Source of the DNA: Neolewinella agarilytica | GTDB lineage: Bacteria > Bacteroidota > Bacteroidia > Chitinophagales > Saprospiraceae | Assembly (NCBI RefSeq): GCF_900110645.1 | Contig: NZ_FOFB01000008.1 | Span: forward strand, 62,001 to 126,000 | Length of the DNA: 64,000 bases | Direction: 5' to 3' | Shown: one piece after another, positions 7,842 through 16,973 of the stretch | How the letters are laid out: each line of letters opens with the position of its first letter | How positions within the stretch are numbered: position 1 is the first letter of the stretch | Made by a program: the position numbers and the translations under genes | The notes under the pieces: generated by a model | The model's database searches: none | The model's input: the letters and a program-made list of their open reading frames with translations, nothing else | Told to the model about the DNA's origin: nothing

Positions 7842-8561
7842 CTATTTGAGAATGACACTTCTTTGTGAACGTTGCTTATACATGTCCTTAGTAACAATCT
7901 CTCTTCGCGCAAATGAGCGATAGCTCTTATTGTCAGGGTTGAAGACACATTCGACCTGGTACTCCATCATTTTTTCAAAAGGGATAAGAAAATCCTTCGT
8001 CTCACATTGCTCCATGCCATCTTCCTTAAGCAAATTCAAGACGGTATGGACGGACTCAATCGTACTAAGGCAAAGAGACGTTGGTTGCTGCTTGAGGATA
8101 AATTTTGATTTTACCTTATTGTCAAAACTTACTCGTTTTAGCTTTTGTAAATTTTTACTCAGCTTAAGAATTTTGCGAGCGCAGGGCCACGTGCCGTCGA
8201 GGATGAAAAGGTGTGGCGCATTGCCCATAAATGAAATGGTTTCTGGGCTTCTTCTGGTTGACAAGTTGAAACTGTCTTTTCCCGGATAAAGTAAAAAAGA
8301 ACGGCTTCCTTCTTTATTCAGTATTTCATTTACGCGCTTATTGTGAGTGAAGTCAACACCAACTATTAGTTCCGAGTTTTCAAGTTGAAGCTTAGTCATA
8401 TGCCCCGTTCCGTTTTTCTCCTTTTTGTACTCCTTAGGGTGCATAAGAATAATAAAACGAGTCTTAGTGCGGATGGGACTAATGTGTTGGCAAAGACAGG
8501 AGCTTGCAGGCCGCATGCATTGGTAACATTTGATTCTTGGGTTTTCTACTTCTACGCGCAC
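7842..8561 (-). CDS. DTW-domain protein (tRNA acp3U transferase family)
   Basis: A 239-residue protein with the N-terminal Cys cluster CYQCMRPASSCLC and the family signature DGTW (LFILDGTWPCARKI). Characterised members of the TDD/DTW family (TapT/YfiP, TSR3 relatives) transfer the aminocarboxypropyl group of S-adenosylmethionine to uridine in tRNA. The central HPKEYKKEKNGTGHMTKLQL segment is the usual second motif. Codon use is A+T-rich compared with the neighbours. About 115 bases of apparently non-coding DNA separate it from the DUF1917 gene transcribed in the same direction. Confidence 0.82.
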   Translation of the reverse strand: MRVEVENPRIKCYQCMRPASSCLCQHISPIRTKTRFIILMHPKEYKKEKNGTGHMTKLQLENSELIVGVDFTHNKRVNEILNKEGSRSFLLYPGKDSFNLSTRRSPETISFMGNAPHLFILDGTWPCARKILKLSKNLQKLKRVSFDNKVKSKFILKQQPTSLCLSTIESVHTVLNLLKEDGMEQCETKDFLIPFEKMMEYQVECVFNPDNKSYRSFARREIVTKDMYKQRSQRSVILK

Positions 8562-8620
8562 GGTGGTTTTTTATTTTTAGGTGGGTGGAGCTGTCTCGTG
8601 TATGTGGCATTGCGAGCCTT

Positions 8621-8782
8621 GATTTAGACTGGTTCCAATCCTTGAAAGAGTTGAATCAACGTATTCAGGATTGGTCTGTGACTTATAATCAGATTCGGCC
8701 ACACAGCAGCATCGGTTATAAATCGCCCGTAAACTATGAAAATCTAAATCAGAATTTCTACTTTAGAGTGGTTGCGGCTTAG
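8621..8782 (+). pseudogene. IS3-family transposase, C-terminal remnant
   Basis: The last roughly 50 codons of an IS3-type DDE transposase survive: SLKELNQRIQDWSVTYNQIR continues into PHSSIGYKSPVNYE. The YNQIRPHSSxGYKSP pattern is the end of the integrase core of this family. Upstream no matching frame is found, so orfA and most of orfB are gone. The reading frame upstream of about 8621 is not transposase-like. It marks past transposition at the right edge of the DTW islet. Confidence 0.75.
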
Positions 8783-8803
8783 GGAAAGCGTACAATACCC
8801 CCT

Positions 8804-9766
8804 TCACTCCCATAACCGACTCCCCAGCCGGAATACCATCAGCCGCTGCCCGGGGAAACCGGGCACGTAGCGTTGGAGTAAGGCCCGCTGGGCGTCCATG
8901 GTGACGGGCGGGACGAGCTCCCGCCGGAGGAGGTCGTCTTCGTAGAGGTAGATCCCGTCGAGGTAGGTGGAGCGGCGGACGCGGTAGCGGAGGTCCGGGA
9001 GGGCTTCGAAGCGGGCGGTGTCGGCAAGATCCGGGAGGGAGGGCTCATTGATGAGGTAGGCGAGCTCGCCGCGGCGGTAGACCGCGGCCCAATCGTAGAC
9101 AGCAACGGCCAGGTCCAGATCAATGGGGTAAGCGGGCTGACCCGCGAGGTAGGCCTTGACGATGTTGCTGTCGAGGATGGAATTCTCCGTAGCCCAGTCG
9201 TTGAGATCGCCGGTGTTGTAAGCCATCAGGGTGGCGCGGAGGACGGGCGGGACGCCCTGCTGTTCGCGGTCCCGGTACTGGTGTAAGCGTACGGTGCAGC
9301 TGAGCGAAAGATCGGGGCGGAGGCTTTTCACGGCGCTTAAAAAATCAAAATATGGCACCTGCGTTTGCGCCGTCCAGTCACAATCAATCTGCAACTCACT
9401 GAATCCCGCCGGGAGGAGACTTTCTGCCAGCTCGAGGATGTCTCCGGCCAGCTCGTCGGGCGCTTGTGCTTCCTGGCGAAAGACTTCATTGGTGATAAAG
9501 ACCACGGGGACCAAAGGCGGCAAGCCTGCCGTATCGGCCAGTTCTATCCGGGCATTGGTCGCTACGCGCCCACCCGAAAGGCTGACGTCGAAGGCCTTAA
9601 CGAATAGCTCCTCACAGCCGTGCTGGACGAGTAAACTCCGCGCCGTTGAATCGGGGGCAAGTGTGGTTTGCCAGTGGTAGAAAGTGGTACTCAGGGTGTT
9701 CTCTGGCTTCGGCCCACAGGCTGCTAAGCAAAGAACAATTGCCAGTAAAATAAACAGATGCTTCAA
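8804..9766 (-). CDS. Lipoprotein, TIM-barrel glycosidase-like
   Basis: A 320-residue lipoprotein (signal LLAIVLCLAACG). Internal motifs suggest a degenerate glycoside-hydrolase-like barrel: FYHWQTTL near the N-terminus, ELFVKAFDV, LQIDCDWT, LSCTVRLHQYRD and LMAYNTGDL occur in the order of barrel strands. I associate this with DUF3142/GH18-like lipoproteins, but no catalytic acid pair is certain. One copy of the dispersed element is in frame (TAQTQVP). It follows crtB by 84 bases on the same strand; a functional link with carotenoids is not evident. Confidence 0.65.
   Translation of the reverse strand: MKHLFILLAIVLCLAACGPKPENTLSTTFYHWQTTLAPDSTARSLLVQHGCEELFVKAFDVSLSGGRVATNARIELADTAGLPPLVPVVFITNEVFRQEAQAPDELAGDILELAESLLPAGFSELQIDCDWTAQTQVPYFDFLSAVKSLRPDLSLSCTVRLHQYRDREQQGVPPVLRATLMAYNTGDLNDWATENSILDSNIVKAYLAGQPAYPIDLDLAVAVYDWAAVYRRGELAYLINEPSLPDLADTARFEALPDLRYRVRRSTYLDGIYLYEDDLLRRELVPPVTMDAQRALLQRYVPGFPGQRLMVFRLGSRLWE
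9354..9372 (-). repeat. Dispersed element, diverged copy in lipoprotein gene
   Basis: Reverse complement CGGCGCAAACGCAGGTGCC matches the family consensus in the CGCAGGTGC half and diverges in the first half. It encodes TAQTQVP between two predicted strands of the lipoprotein. As the weakest coding copy it may be chance. Confidence 0.4.
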
Positions 9767-9850
9767 CGGGAAACAAGTTTAGAATGGATAGCTCGAAGAG
9801 CTTCGTGCCACAGCACCGGCTTCAGCCGGCCGCACCTTGGCACAGGAGCC

Positions 9851-10687
9851 CTACAACAACCCAAACCTCGCCCGTACCGCCGAAGTTGCCAGCAGGTACA
9901 CCTTCCTTCCATCGGCTACCCGGATGCGCTCTTCGGCTACCCGCGTTGCCGGGGAATTTTTGATCTTCTGGAATAGCTTGGTGTAGTAAACGTAAGCAAG
10001 ATAAACCCCCAGTCGCGCGCTGCCGGGCAGCTGTTTAATTCCGGTTAGGGCAAAGTCGAAGTCCGCCTTGATGTCAGCCTCAATCTCCGCTTTTACCTCG
10101 GCGGTGAAGTTGTTGTAATCCACCCCGGGAAAATAGACCCGGCCGCGTTCTTCGTAGTCGGACTTAATGTCGCGCAGAAAGTTGATTTTCTGAAAGGCGG
10201 AGCCCAGGGCGCAGGCGGAATCTTTGAGGCGTTCGTATTCTGCTTCGTCGCCATCGACAAAGACCTTGAGGCACATGAGGCCCACTACCTCGGCGGAGCC
10301 GTAGATGTATTCTTTGTACAGATCATCGTGGTAACGGCTGAAGTCGAGGTCCATAGCCATGCTGTCGAGGAAAGGATCAATGAGGTCACGACCGATATTG
10401 TAGCGGTTGGCGACTTCCTGAAATGCCTGTAGCACGGGGTTCAGACTGATGCCTTCTTCCAGGGCGAGGTAGGTATCCTGGCGGAAGCGTTCGAGCAGGG
10501 TGGCTTTATCCTTGTCGTGAAAGGTGTCCACGATCTCATCCGCAAAACGCACGAAGCCATAAATGCCATAAATGGGCGCCCGCAGCGGTTTATCGAACAC
10601 GCGGATGCCGAGGCTGAAGCTGGTGCTGTAGCGACGGGTGATGAGGGAGGCACACTCCCGGCAAACTTCTTGGTAAAGGCTAAACAT
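9851..10687 (-). CDS. crtB: Phytoene synthase (squalene/phytoene synthase family)
   Basis: A 278-residue cytosolic prenyl transferase that condenses two geranylgeranyl diphosphates to phytoene. The two Mg2+/diphosphate-binding Asp motifs are present: FADEIVD at about residue 50 and NFLRDIKSD at about residue 170. YGFVRFADEI and EYIYGSAEVVGLM are family blocks. It follows the phytoene desaturase gene with an eight-base overlap, which strongly favours phytoene rather than squalene synthesis. Length is normal for the family. Confidence 0.92.
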   Translation of the reverse strand: MFSLYQEVCRECASLITRRYSTSFSLGIRVFDKPLRAPIYGIYGFVRFADEIVDTFHDKDKATLLERFRQDTYLALEEGISLNPVLQAFQEVANRYNIGRDLIDPFLDSMAMDLDFSRYHDDLYKEYIYGSAEVVGLMCLKVFVDGDEAEYERLKDSACALGSAFQKINFLRDIKSDYEERGRVYFPGVDYNNFTAEVKAEIEADIKADFDFALTGIKQLPGSARLGVYLAYVYYTKLFQKIKNSPATRVAEERIRVADGRKVYLLATSAVRARFGLL

Positions 10688-12206
10688 GATCGGTAACAGG
10701 CTGAGGTTTGGCGGTAGATAATTCTTTGGCTCCGGTAATACTCCGGTGAATGTCGCGGGCGGCGACTTCTCCGGAGATAATGCTCGGTGGCATGCCCGGG
10801 CCAGGAGTTGTTAGCTGGCCGGTATACCACAAGTTACGCAGTTTTTTACTGCGCAGTTTTGGTTTTAAAAATGCGGTCTGGGTCAGGGTGTTCGCCAGGC
10901 CGTAGGCATTGCCCCGGAAGGCATTGTAATCTTCCTTGAACTCTTTGTGCGCAAAAGCACGGCGGTAGACTACGTGCGGACGAATGTCCACCCCCGTCCG
11001 CTGCTCAAAGCGCTCACACATCAGTTCCCAGTAATGCTCGCGGCGCTCATCGGTGTCGTCGAGGTCGGGGGCAAGTGGTAGCAGGAAGAAGAGATTTTCG
11101 TGACCGGCGGGGGCGACGGAAGCATCCGTCACGGAAGGCGCACAGACGTAAAAGAGTGGATCTTCCGGCCAGGCAGGTTCTTCGTAGATGTCGTGGGCAT
11201 GCTGGTGGAAGTCCGCATCGAAGAAAAGTGTGTGGTGATGCAGGCCGGGGATTTTCCGGTCGATGCCCACGTAGAACAACAAGCTCGAAGGTGCCATCAC
11301 CCGCTTCTGCCAGTAGGCCTCGGAGTAGACACGGTCTTTAGGGCTCAGCACTTCCTGTTCGAAGTGGTGGTAATCTGCGCTGCAAACAAGGATGTCAGTA
11401 GCGAAGGAGGTGCCATCCGCCAATGTTACCTGGCTAACGATTCCCTTTTGGCTTTCCACGGATTTTACCGGTGAGCCCGCGTGAATCTCCACTCCCAGCC
11501 CTTTCGCTACCAGAACCATCCCTTCGATGATCTTGTGCATGCCGCCGAGCGGATACCAGGTGCCGAGTTTCAGGTCGGCGTAGTTCATCAGGCTGTAGAG
11601 CGCGGGAGTGTTTTCGGGCGTTGCGCCGAGGAAGAGTACGGGAAATTCCAGCAGCTGCCGCAACTGCGGGTGCTTGAATAGCTTGCGGACGTAGGTGCCC
11701 ATATCCGTCAGCATCTGCAGCTTCATGGCGGCTTTCACGACCCGAAAGTCAGCGAAGTCCATAATGCTATGGCCGGGCTTTTGCACGAATTCTCCCAGCC
11801 CGACGCGGTATTTGTATTCGGCTTCGTCGAGAAATTTCTGGAGGTTCGCCGAGCTGCCCGGCTCCAGTTTTTCGAAGAGGGCAAAGAGCTCTTTGGTGTC
11901 GGCCGGCACGTCCATCAGGTCGTCTTTACCGAAGCAAATTTCGTAGCTGGGGTCCAGGCGTACGAGTTCGTAGTGCTCGGCGGCCGAGGAGCCGAAGTCG
12001 TTGAAAAAATTCTCGAAGACTTCCGGCATCCAGTACCAGCTCGGCCCCATGTCGAACTGAAAACCGGCTTCCTGAAAAGTACGGGCACGGCCGCCCAGCC
12101 CCTCGTTTTTTTCGAGGATACGCACCTTATACCCTTCACGGGCGAGATAACAGGCGGAAGACAGGCCGGCGAAGCCGGCCCCGACGATGGTAATTTGCTT
12201 GCTCAT
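10680..12206 (-). CDS. crtI: Phytoene desaturase (CrtI type)
   Basis: A 508-residue FAD-dependent carotenoid desaturase. The N-terminal dinucleotide-binding motif ITIVGAGFAGLSSACYLA is followed by an ILEKNEGLGGRARTF stretch, and the C-terminus has the carotenoid desaturase signature NLWYTGQLTTPGPGMP. I chose the internal ATG that gives MSKQITIVGAG; the longer frame adds 21 unrelated residues. It leads an operon with crtB. Products could be lycopene or a shorter desaturation series; sequence does not tell. Membrane-associated in the cytosol. Confidence 0.93.
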   Translation of the reverse strand: MSKQITIVGAGFAGLSSACYLAREGYKVRILEKNEGLGGRARTFQEAGFQFDMGPSWYWMPEVFENFFNDFGSSAAEHYELVRLDPSYEICFGKDDLMDVPADTKELFALFEKLEPGSSANLQKFLDEAEYKYRVGLGEFVQKPGHSIMDFADFRVVKAAMKLQMLTDMGTYVRKLFKHPQLRQLLEFPVLFLGATPENTPALYSLMNYADLKLGTWYPLGGMHKIIEGMVLVAKGLGVEIHAGSPVKSVESQKGIVSQVTLADGTSFATDILVCSADYHHFEQEVLSPKDRVYSEAYWQKRVMAPSSLLFYVGIDRKIPGLHHHTLFFDADFHQHAHDIYEEPAWPEDPLFYVCAPSVTDASVAPAGHENLFFLLPLAPDLDDTDERREHYWELMCERFEQRTGVDIRPHVVYRRAFAHKEFKEDYNAFRGNAYGLANTLTQTAFLKPKLRSKKLRNLWYTGQLTTPGPGMPPSIISGEVAARDIHRSITGAKELSTAKPQPVTDHV

Positions 12207-12398
12207 TCCATGGCCTAACAGCGGAAAGGGCGAGTGGTTGCGAAATTTTGCCCCCAACAACCAGTGCACGTCAGAGTAATGTAGCTAAACGGAAATCGCC
12301 AGGCGATTAATCCCGCAGACGGATCGTTTGACGCACAGTCGTCCGACAAATCCTTTTTCACCTGATGAAGCCGGTGGGAAGTTTGCCTGACGACAATA

Positions 12399-13070
12399 TT
12401 ATTCCTTCTTCTTTTCTTCCTTCTCCGGTGCTTTTTCCTTCTTCTTTTTCTTCTTCCCCTGGTTAAATTTGTTCATGGTGTTCTGCAGTCCATGGGCACA
12501 GAAACTAAGCGACATCTCCGCCGCCGTTTTCAGCAATTCGGGCAGCCCTTCCCGCTCTTTACTGTTCCATTCGCCAAGTACGTAATCTGCCTGCTGGCCG
12601 GGGTGGAAGTCGCGGCCAATGCCGCAACGCAGGCGGGCATAATTGTTTCCACCGGTGAGTTGATCGATGGATTTCAGGCCATTATGGCCGGCGTCAGATC
12701 CCTTGCCGCGCAGGCGGAGCTGGGCAAAATCCAGGTGCAGATCATCCACAATTACCAGCACGCGCTCTTTGGGGATGTTCTCTTTTTGCATCCAGTAGCG
12801 TACGGCTTTGCCGCTCAGGTTCATAAAGGTGTCGGGCTTGAGCAGCAACAGTTGCTTGCCCCGGTGCTTGATCCGGGCCATGTGGCCATGGCTGCACGAA
12901 GACCAGTCTTCGCTCAGCTGTTCCAATACCCGGAAGCCGACATTGTGGCGGGTGTTTTCGTATTTCGGGCCGGGGTTGCCCAGGCCGACGAGGAGAAATT
13001 TCATAGCGGGATCAGTTGCTTCGGAGGAAACGGAGGAAGGGCTGAAGAGGTTGCGCAGGAAGGAGAGCAT
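12399..13070 (-). CDS. pth: Peptidyl-tRNA hydrolase
   Basis: A 223-residue enzyme that frees stalled peptides from tRNA. The core begins KFLLVGLGNPGPKYENTRHN with the catalytic His in RHNVGF, and continues with DTFMNLSGKAV, VIVDDLHLD and GSDAGHNGLKSI. A 22-residue leader before the usual start is common in this phylum, so the first ATG is kept, though Met 23 is a possible start. The C-terminal tail is almost all Lys and Glu (KKKKKKEKAPEKEEKKKE), an addition not found in typical Pth that could bind ribosome or RNA. Confidence 0.93.
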   Translation of the reverse strand: MLSFLRNLFSPSSVSSEATDPAMKFLLVGLGNPGPKYENTRHNVGFRVLEQLSEDWSSCSHGHMARIKHRGKQLLLLKPDTFMNLSGKAVRYWMQKENIPKERVLVIVDDLHLDFAQLRLRGKGSDAGHNGLKSIDQLTGGNNYARLRCGIGRDFHPGQQADYVLGEWNSKEREGLPELLKTAAEMSLSFCAHGLQNTMNKFNQGKKKKKKEKAPEKEEKKKE

Positions 13071-13202
13071 AGGGCGAAGGTAATGGGAAGTGCGCTAGGC
13101 CGCGCATCGTCTGACCAATTCTTTTGGCCTGACGTAGTCGGTTAAAAGTTGGTCCGGCGATTGCGGCACAATTACTGCCGTCACCTAATCAGGGTGCCGG
13201 AG

Positions 13203-13239
13203 CCCTTTGGCAAGCTCAGGCGCGGCCGCAGGTGCAGAG
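13203..13239 (+). repeat. Dispersed element, long intergenic copy
   Basis: This copy shows both parts of the extended element: GGCAAGCTCAG directly followed by GCGCGGCCGCAGGTGCAGAG. It sits between pth and the gene for the large T9SS protein, 30 bases from the latter's stop codon. Confidence 0.7.
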
Positions 13240-13268
13240 AAAGGTAAAGGGGCAATGTATGGCTACGC

Positions 13269-15701
13269 CTACCGCAGCAGCATAACGCTGCCACTCTGGG
13301 CCACCGTCTCCTGCCCGTTAAAGTAACGGAGCTCGAAGACGTATACCCCGTTCTCCGCCGGGCGCTCCCGGAAGGAACCGTCCCAGCCACTGAAGCGGTC
13401 TTCAGTGGCGAAGACTTCTGCGCCCCAGCGGTTGAAAATGTGGAAGGACCAATCGGTGATTGCCCGGCAGTCATCTGGTGAAGGAGCAGGCATAAAGCGA
13501 TCATTTACCCCGTCGCCGTTGGGGCTGAAGGCATTGGGGTAGTAGATGAGGCAGCAGTCCTGAAAGCGGACTTCGAGCGTCGTGGTCGCTTCGTAGCAGG
13601 CATTGGCCTTCAGCAGCGTGTAAATGCCCGCCTCGCGGAAGGTGCGGGCGGGGCCATCGGCCCCGTCTTCCCAGCGGTAGCTCACTGCCGGGTCTGTTGT
13701 CGGGTTGAAGTTCAGACTGTCCCCCAGGCAGATTATTTCCCGCAGCTCTTCATCGGGCAGGCTTCTGTTCTCTGCTTCACTAACGGTGACGACGGCCGAA
13801 TCCCGGCGGCAGGCGTTGGTGACCGTCAGTCCGTACGTTCCTGGCTGACTAACGGTCAGCATGGGGGTGGTTGCTCCGGTAGACCAGCGAAAATCCGTCG
13901 CTCTGACTGTGGCAGGATTGAGGGCTAAGGTGTCTTCGGGGCACAGAAGCGTGTCTTGCGGCAAATTGATGGTCTGTTCCTGGTTAGGAACAATAATGAA
14001 ATCAAACTCGATGGGAGGGGCCACCAGGCAGGCTTTGGCCGCTCCGATGCGAATGCTCCGCAGGCCGCCGTCTGTCAGCTCACCCATTATACCATATTCT
14101 AATTGAGAGAGTAGCGCCACCAGTTCATCCTGGCTCATTGATTCGCTGATGCGCAATTGAATTTCCGTAGTGCCATTACCCGTGATGATGGCGGAGCCCG
14201 GATCATTGATGCGGAGGAATTCCCCTGCACCTGCGGCCGCGCCCACCAACAAAATGCCGAGGGTCGTCACGCTTTCCGCTGCGGATAACACCCGGGCGCT
14301 TTCCAACAACCGGAAGGGAGACTCGTAGCAAATCGCGGAAGACAGGTCTTGTGGAACGACTTCTACCCGTGGGCAGATTTTGTCCTCAAACTCCGCCCCC
14401 ACCGCCATCAGGGGCGGCGGCGTAAAGCGGGGGTCATCCCGATCAAATAACTGACCGGTGCTGGCCGATCGGAAGTTCAGCTCCGTCTGGACGATGGTTC
14501 GATCTGTAACCTCACAGTTTTCGTCTGCCACCTCCAGGTTTTCATTAGTCCGCAGCAGCAAAAAATCGTCGTTTCCGCCACCAGGGCAAATAGCGCCGTG
14601 ACCGTAGAGCCAAAAGCCACCGCTGCCATCCGGGAAACCGCCCGTGATGGTGTTCTCTCCCGGAGACTCATAGAACTGCCAGTCCCGAAGCTCTGCTTCG
14701 GCCCCTAAGCGGATAGCAAAGCCGGTCTCATTTTCTTCGGAGAGCGAAGAGATGGCCCCAAACAGCAAAAAGCCACCATCTGCTAAAGCCCTGAGGCCCT
14801 GCGCGAAGCCGGGCCGGGAGGTGCCGCCTGAGGTAAGTATCACCAGATACCTGTTTGCTGACCGTAAGGTGCCGTCACTGTTTATCAATAATGCCAGGGG
14901 TGATTTTCTGCCCGTCGGCTGTACGTGCCGATCAGCCAGCACCACGTTCCCTCCGGGCAATACACAAAGGCTGGTCGCACCACTGGGTACCTGCTCCGGA
15001 TCATCCTCATCATTGTACTGCCGGCTCCAGATGAGCTCTCCCGCAGCGGATATTTTGGCCAGGAAGTAGCCCGAAAAACTGCTCTCACTACGGAATTGGC
15101 CGGCGGTGAGAAGGTCTCCGTCCGGTAGCAGTTCGACGTCCGTAAAAATGGTAAACAAATTGCCGGGGATGGAGAACCCTTTGCGAAACAGCTCGTTGCC
15201 GTCAGCATCGAGTCGGGAGATAATGGCTTCGTTGAGGTCCCCGGTGTTACCAACTACGGTAACCCCACCATCCGGCATGGCCTCCATGGCTCGGATTTGT
15301 TCGTCCACATTTTCTGCTCCCCAGCCGAAGCCCGTGGCCTCTCCGGTGTAGGCGTTGACGCGATAGACGACCCAGTCATCAACAATACCTATGGGGCTTC
15401 TCCAGGCGCCCATCCAGAAAGTAGAGTCAGACTGGCGGGCAATGGCCTCTCCCATTGTGCGGAGGGGATAATCAATGGTGGCAGAGGATACGAGTGCCCC
15501 CTCACCGTCAAGAACCAGTATGGCGCAATGGGTCAAACCGTTGCTGTCCTGAGAGCTACCCACCATTACCAGTCGGTCGGGCGAGAGCATCACCGCACTG
15601 CGGGTCACGTCGTTCCCGTCCAGCTCAAAGTAACGCTGAAAGGTGGCTTGCCCGATCAGTAGCGCCGGGCAGAATAAGAGGAGGTAAGTCAGGTGTCGCA
15701 T
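13269..15701 (-). CDS. T9SS surface protein with gliding-motility C-terminal domain
   Basis: An 810-residue exported protein. Signal peptide MRHLTYLLLFCPALLIG, then a region of repeated strand motifs with WMGAW, GGVTVVGNTGD and GGFWLYGHG that fits a beta-propeller, then Ig-like modules (SWSTGATTPMLTVSQPG type), and a C-terminal domain with YYPNAFSPNGDGVNDRF and IFNRWGAEVF. The last is the CHU_C/type B sorting domain recognised by the type IX secretion system. The start was moved 67 codons inside the longest frame to place the signal peptide first. One dispersed repeat copy lies in frame (GAAAGAGEF). Function beyond cell-surface localisation is unknown. Confidence 0.9.
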   Translation of the reverse strand: MRHLTYLLLFCPALLIGQATFQRYFELDGNDVTRSAVMLSPDRLVMVGSSQDSNGLTHCAILVLDGEGALVSSATIDYPLRTMGEAIARQSDSTFWMGAWRSPIGIVDDWVVYRVNAYTGEATGFGWGAENVDEQIRAMEAMPDGGVTVVGNTGDLNEAIISRLDADGNELFRKGFSIPGNLFTIFTDVELLPDGDLLTAGQFRSESSFSGYFLAKISAAGELIWSRQYNDEDDPEQVPSGATSLCVLPGGNVVLADRHVQPTGRKSPLALLINSDGTLRSANRYLVILTSGGTSRPGFAQGLRALADGGFLLFGAISSLSEENETGFAIRLGAEAELRDWQFYESPGENTITGGFPDGSGGFWLYGHGAICPGGGNDDFLLLRTNENLEVADENCEVTDRTIVQTELNFRSASTGQLFDRDDPRFTPPPLMAVGAEFEDKICPRVEVVPQDLSSAICYESPFRLLESARVLSAAESVTTLGILLVGAAAGAGEFLRINDPGSAIITGNGTTEIQLRISESMSQDELVALLSQLEYGIMGELTDGGLRSIRIGAAKACLVAPPIEFDFIIVPNQEQTINLPQDTLLCPEDTLALNPATVRATDFRWSTGATTPMLTVSQPGTYGLTVTNACRRDSAVVTVSEAENRSLPDEELREIICLGDSLNFNPTTDPAVSYRWEDGADGPARTFREAGIYTLLKANACYEATTTLEVRFQDCCLIYYPNAFSPNGDGVNDRFMPAPSPDDCRAITDWSFHIFNRWGAEVFATEDRFSGWDGSFRERPAENGVYVFELRYFNGQETVAQSGSVMLLR
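14225..14244 (-). repeat. Dispersed element, in-frame copy in T9SS protein
   Basis: Reverse complement GGGCGCGGCCGCAGGTGCAG is a perfect consensus copy. It encodes AAAGAG within a linker of the surface protein. Confidence 0.7.
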
Positions 15702-15757
15702 TTCTATCCGTAAGATACTTCTAAGGGGGATAACGTGGTTCATATCCGCGTCTGGAT

Positions 15758-15765
15758 TATCTTCG
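15758..15765 (+). promoter_or_regulatory. TAnnTTTG-like box 5 nt before tgt start
   Basis: TATCTTCG differs from TAnnTTTG at one base. GCGCCC separates it from the ATG in the same geometry as at scpA, giving a leaderless or nearly leaderless message. It also supports the chosen tgt start over the upstream GTG. Confidence 0.5.
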
Positions 15766-15770
15766 CGCCC

Positions 15771-16904
15771 ATGAAATTCACCCTTCACCAGACCGATACT
15801 TCCACCGCAGCCCGGGCCGGAACACTCACCACCGATCACGGAGAGATCCCGACACCGATCTTTATGCCCGTAGGCACGATTGGTACGGTCAAGGGCGTCC
15901 ATCAGTCAGAGCTAAAGGAACAGGTGAAAGCCAAAATCATTCTTGGTAACACTTACCACCTCTATCTCCGCCCCGGAATGGAAACCATGGAGGCCGCCGG
16001 CGGCCTCCACCAGTTTATGAACTGGAGTGGGCCGATCCTGACCGATAGCGGTGGCTATCAGGTCTTCAGCCTCGCCCACCGGCGCAAGATCAAAGAAGAG
16101 GGCGTCACCTTCGCCAGCCACATTGATGGCAGCAAGCACTTGTTTAGCCCCGAAAGTAGCCTCGGTATTCAACGCAGCATCGGTGCGGATATCGTGATGG
16201 CATTCGATGAGTGCCCGCCTTACCCCAGCGAGAGAAAGTATGCCGAGAACAGTATGCACCTGACGCACCGCTGGCTGGAACGCTGTGTAGCCTTTATGAA
16301 GGAGTCTCAGCCGAAATATGGCCACTCCCAGGCACTCTTTCCCATCGTGCAGGGGAGTAGCTACGATGATCTGCGTCGACAGAGCTGTGAGTTCATCGCC
16401 AGTCAGGATCAGCCCGGCAATGCCATCGGCGGACTCTCCGTCGGGGAGCCCATCGAAGATATGTACCGCATCGCGGCACTCTGTTGTGAGGTGTTGCCTA
16501 AAGACAAGCCCCGTTATCTGATGGGCGTCGGTACGCCGGCCAACATCCTGGAGTGCATTAGTCGGGGCGTTGATATGTTCGACTGTGTGCTGCCCAGCCG
16601 CAACGCCCGCCACGGGGTGATTTACACCCGCCAGGGCATCATCAACATCAAGAATGCCCGCTGGCGGAATGACTTTTCAGCCATCGATGATTCGGCTACG
16701 GCAGCGCCTACCTCTCAGGCCCATACCAAAGCTTATCTGCATCACCTCTTCCGGGTCAATGAATTGCTGGGGCCACAGATCGCTACCCTGCACAATCTTG
16801 CCTTCTACCTGGCGCTCGTCACCGAAGCCCGGGAACGGATTCTGGACGGGAGCTTTAGTAGCTGGAAAGAGGGTGCAATGGCCGGACTGGAGCGGAAGTT
16901 GTAG
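15771..16904 (+). CDS. tgt: tRNA-guanine transglycosylase, zinc-site Cys missing
   Basis: A 377-residue TGT that swaps guanine 34 for preQ1 in tRNAs with GUN anticodons. Active-site blocks are intact: TDSGGYQVFSL (catalytic Asp), MFDCVLPSRNARHG (nucleophile Asp), GGLSVGEP and LGNTYHL. The expected CxCxxC zinc ligands just before KAYLHHLF are replaced by a stretch without Cys (SATAAPTSQAHTKAY), while the distant ligand His (TLHNLAFY) remains. Cys loss here also occurs in some relatives in the phylum as I recall. tRNA-Asn and tRNA-Asp with GUN anticodons, its substrates, lie in this window. Confidence 0.93.
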   Translation: MKFTLHQTDTSTAARAGTLTTDHGEIPTPIFMPVGTIGTVKGVHQSELKEQVKAKIILGNTYHLYLRPGMETMEAAGGLHQFMNWSGPILTDSGGYQVFSLAHRRKIKEEGVTFASHIDGSKHLFSPESSLGIQRSIGADIVMAFDECPPYPSERKYAENSMHLTHRWLERCVAFMKESQPKYGHSQALFPIVQGSSYDDLRRQSCEFIASQDQPGNAIGGLSVGEPIEDMYRIAALCCEVLPKDKPRYLMGVGTPANILECISRGVDMFDCVLPSRNARHGVIYTRQGIINIKNARWRNDFSAIDDSATAAPTSQAHTKAYLHHLFRVNELLGPQIATLHNLAFYLALVTEARERILDGSFSSWKEGAMAGLERKL

Positions 16905-16973
16905 CGGAGATCTTTGCATCTTCCCATTGTTTTGTAATGATTCCTCCAGAATCACTGGTGGCCTGTTTTTTGC

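Noticed and set aside
7700-7948. 82-codon minus-strand frame between the DUF1917 and DTW genes
   Set aside because: It overlaps both genes in another frame, has no recognisable motif and no start context; probably chance in A+T-rich DNA, although a frameshifted DTW tail cannot be fully excluded.
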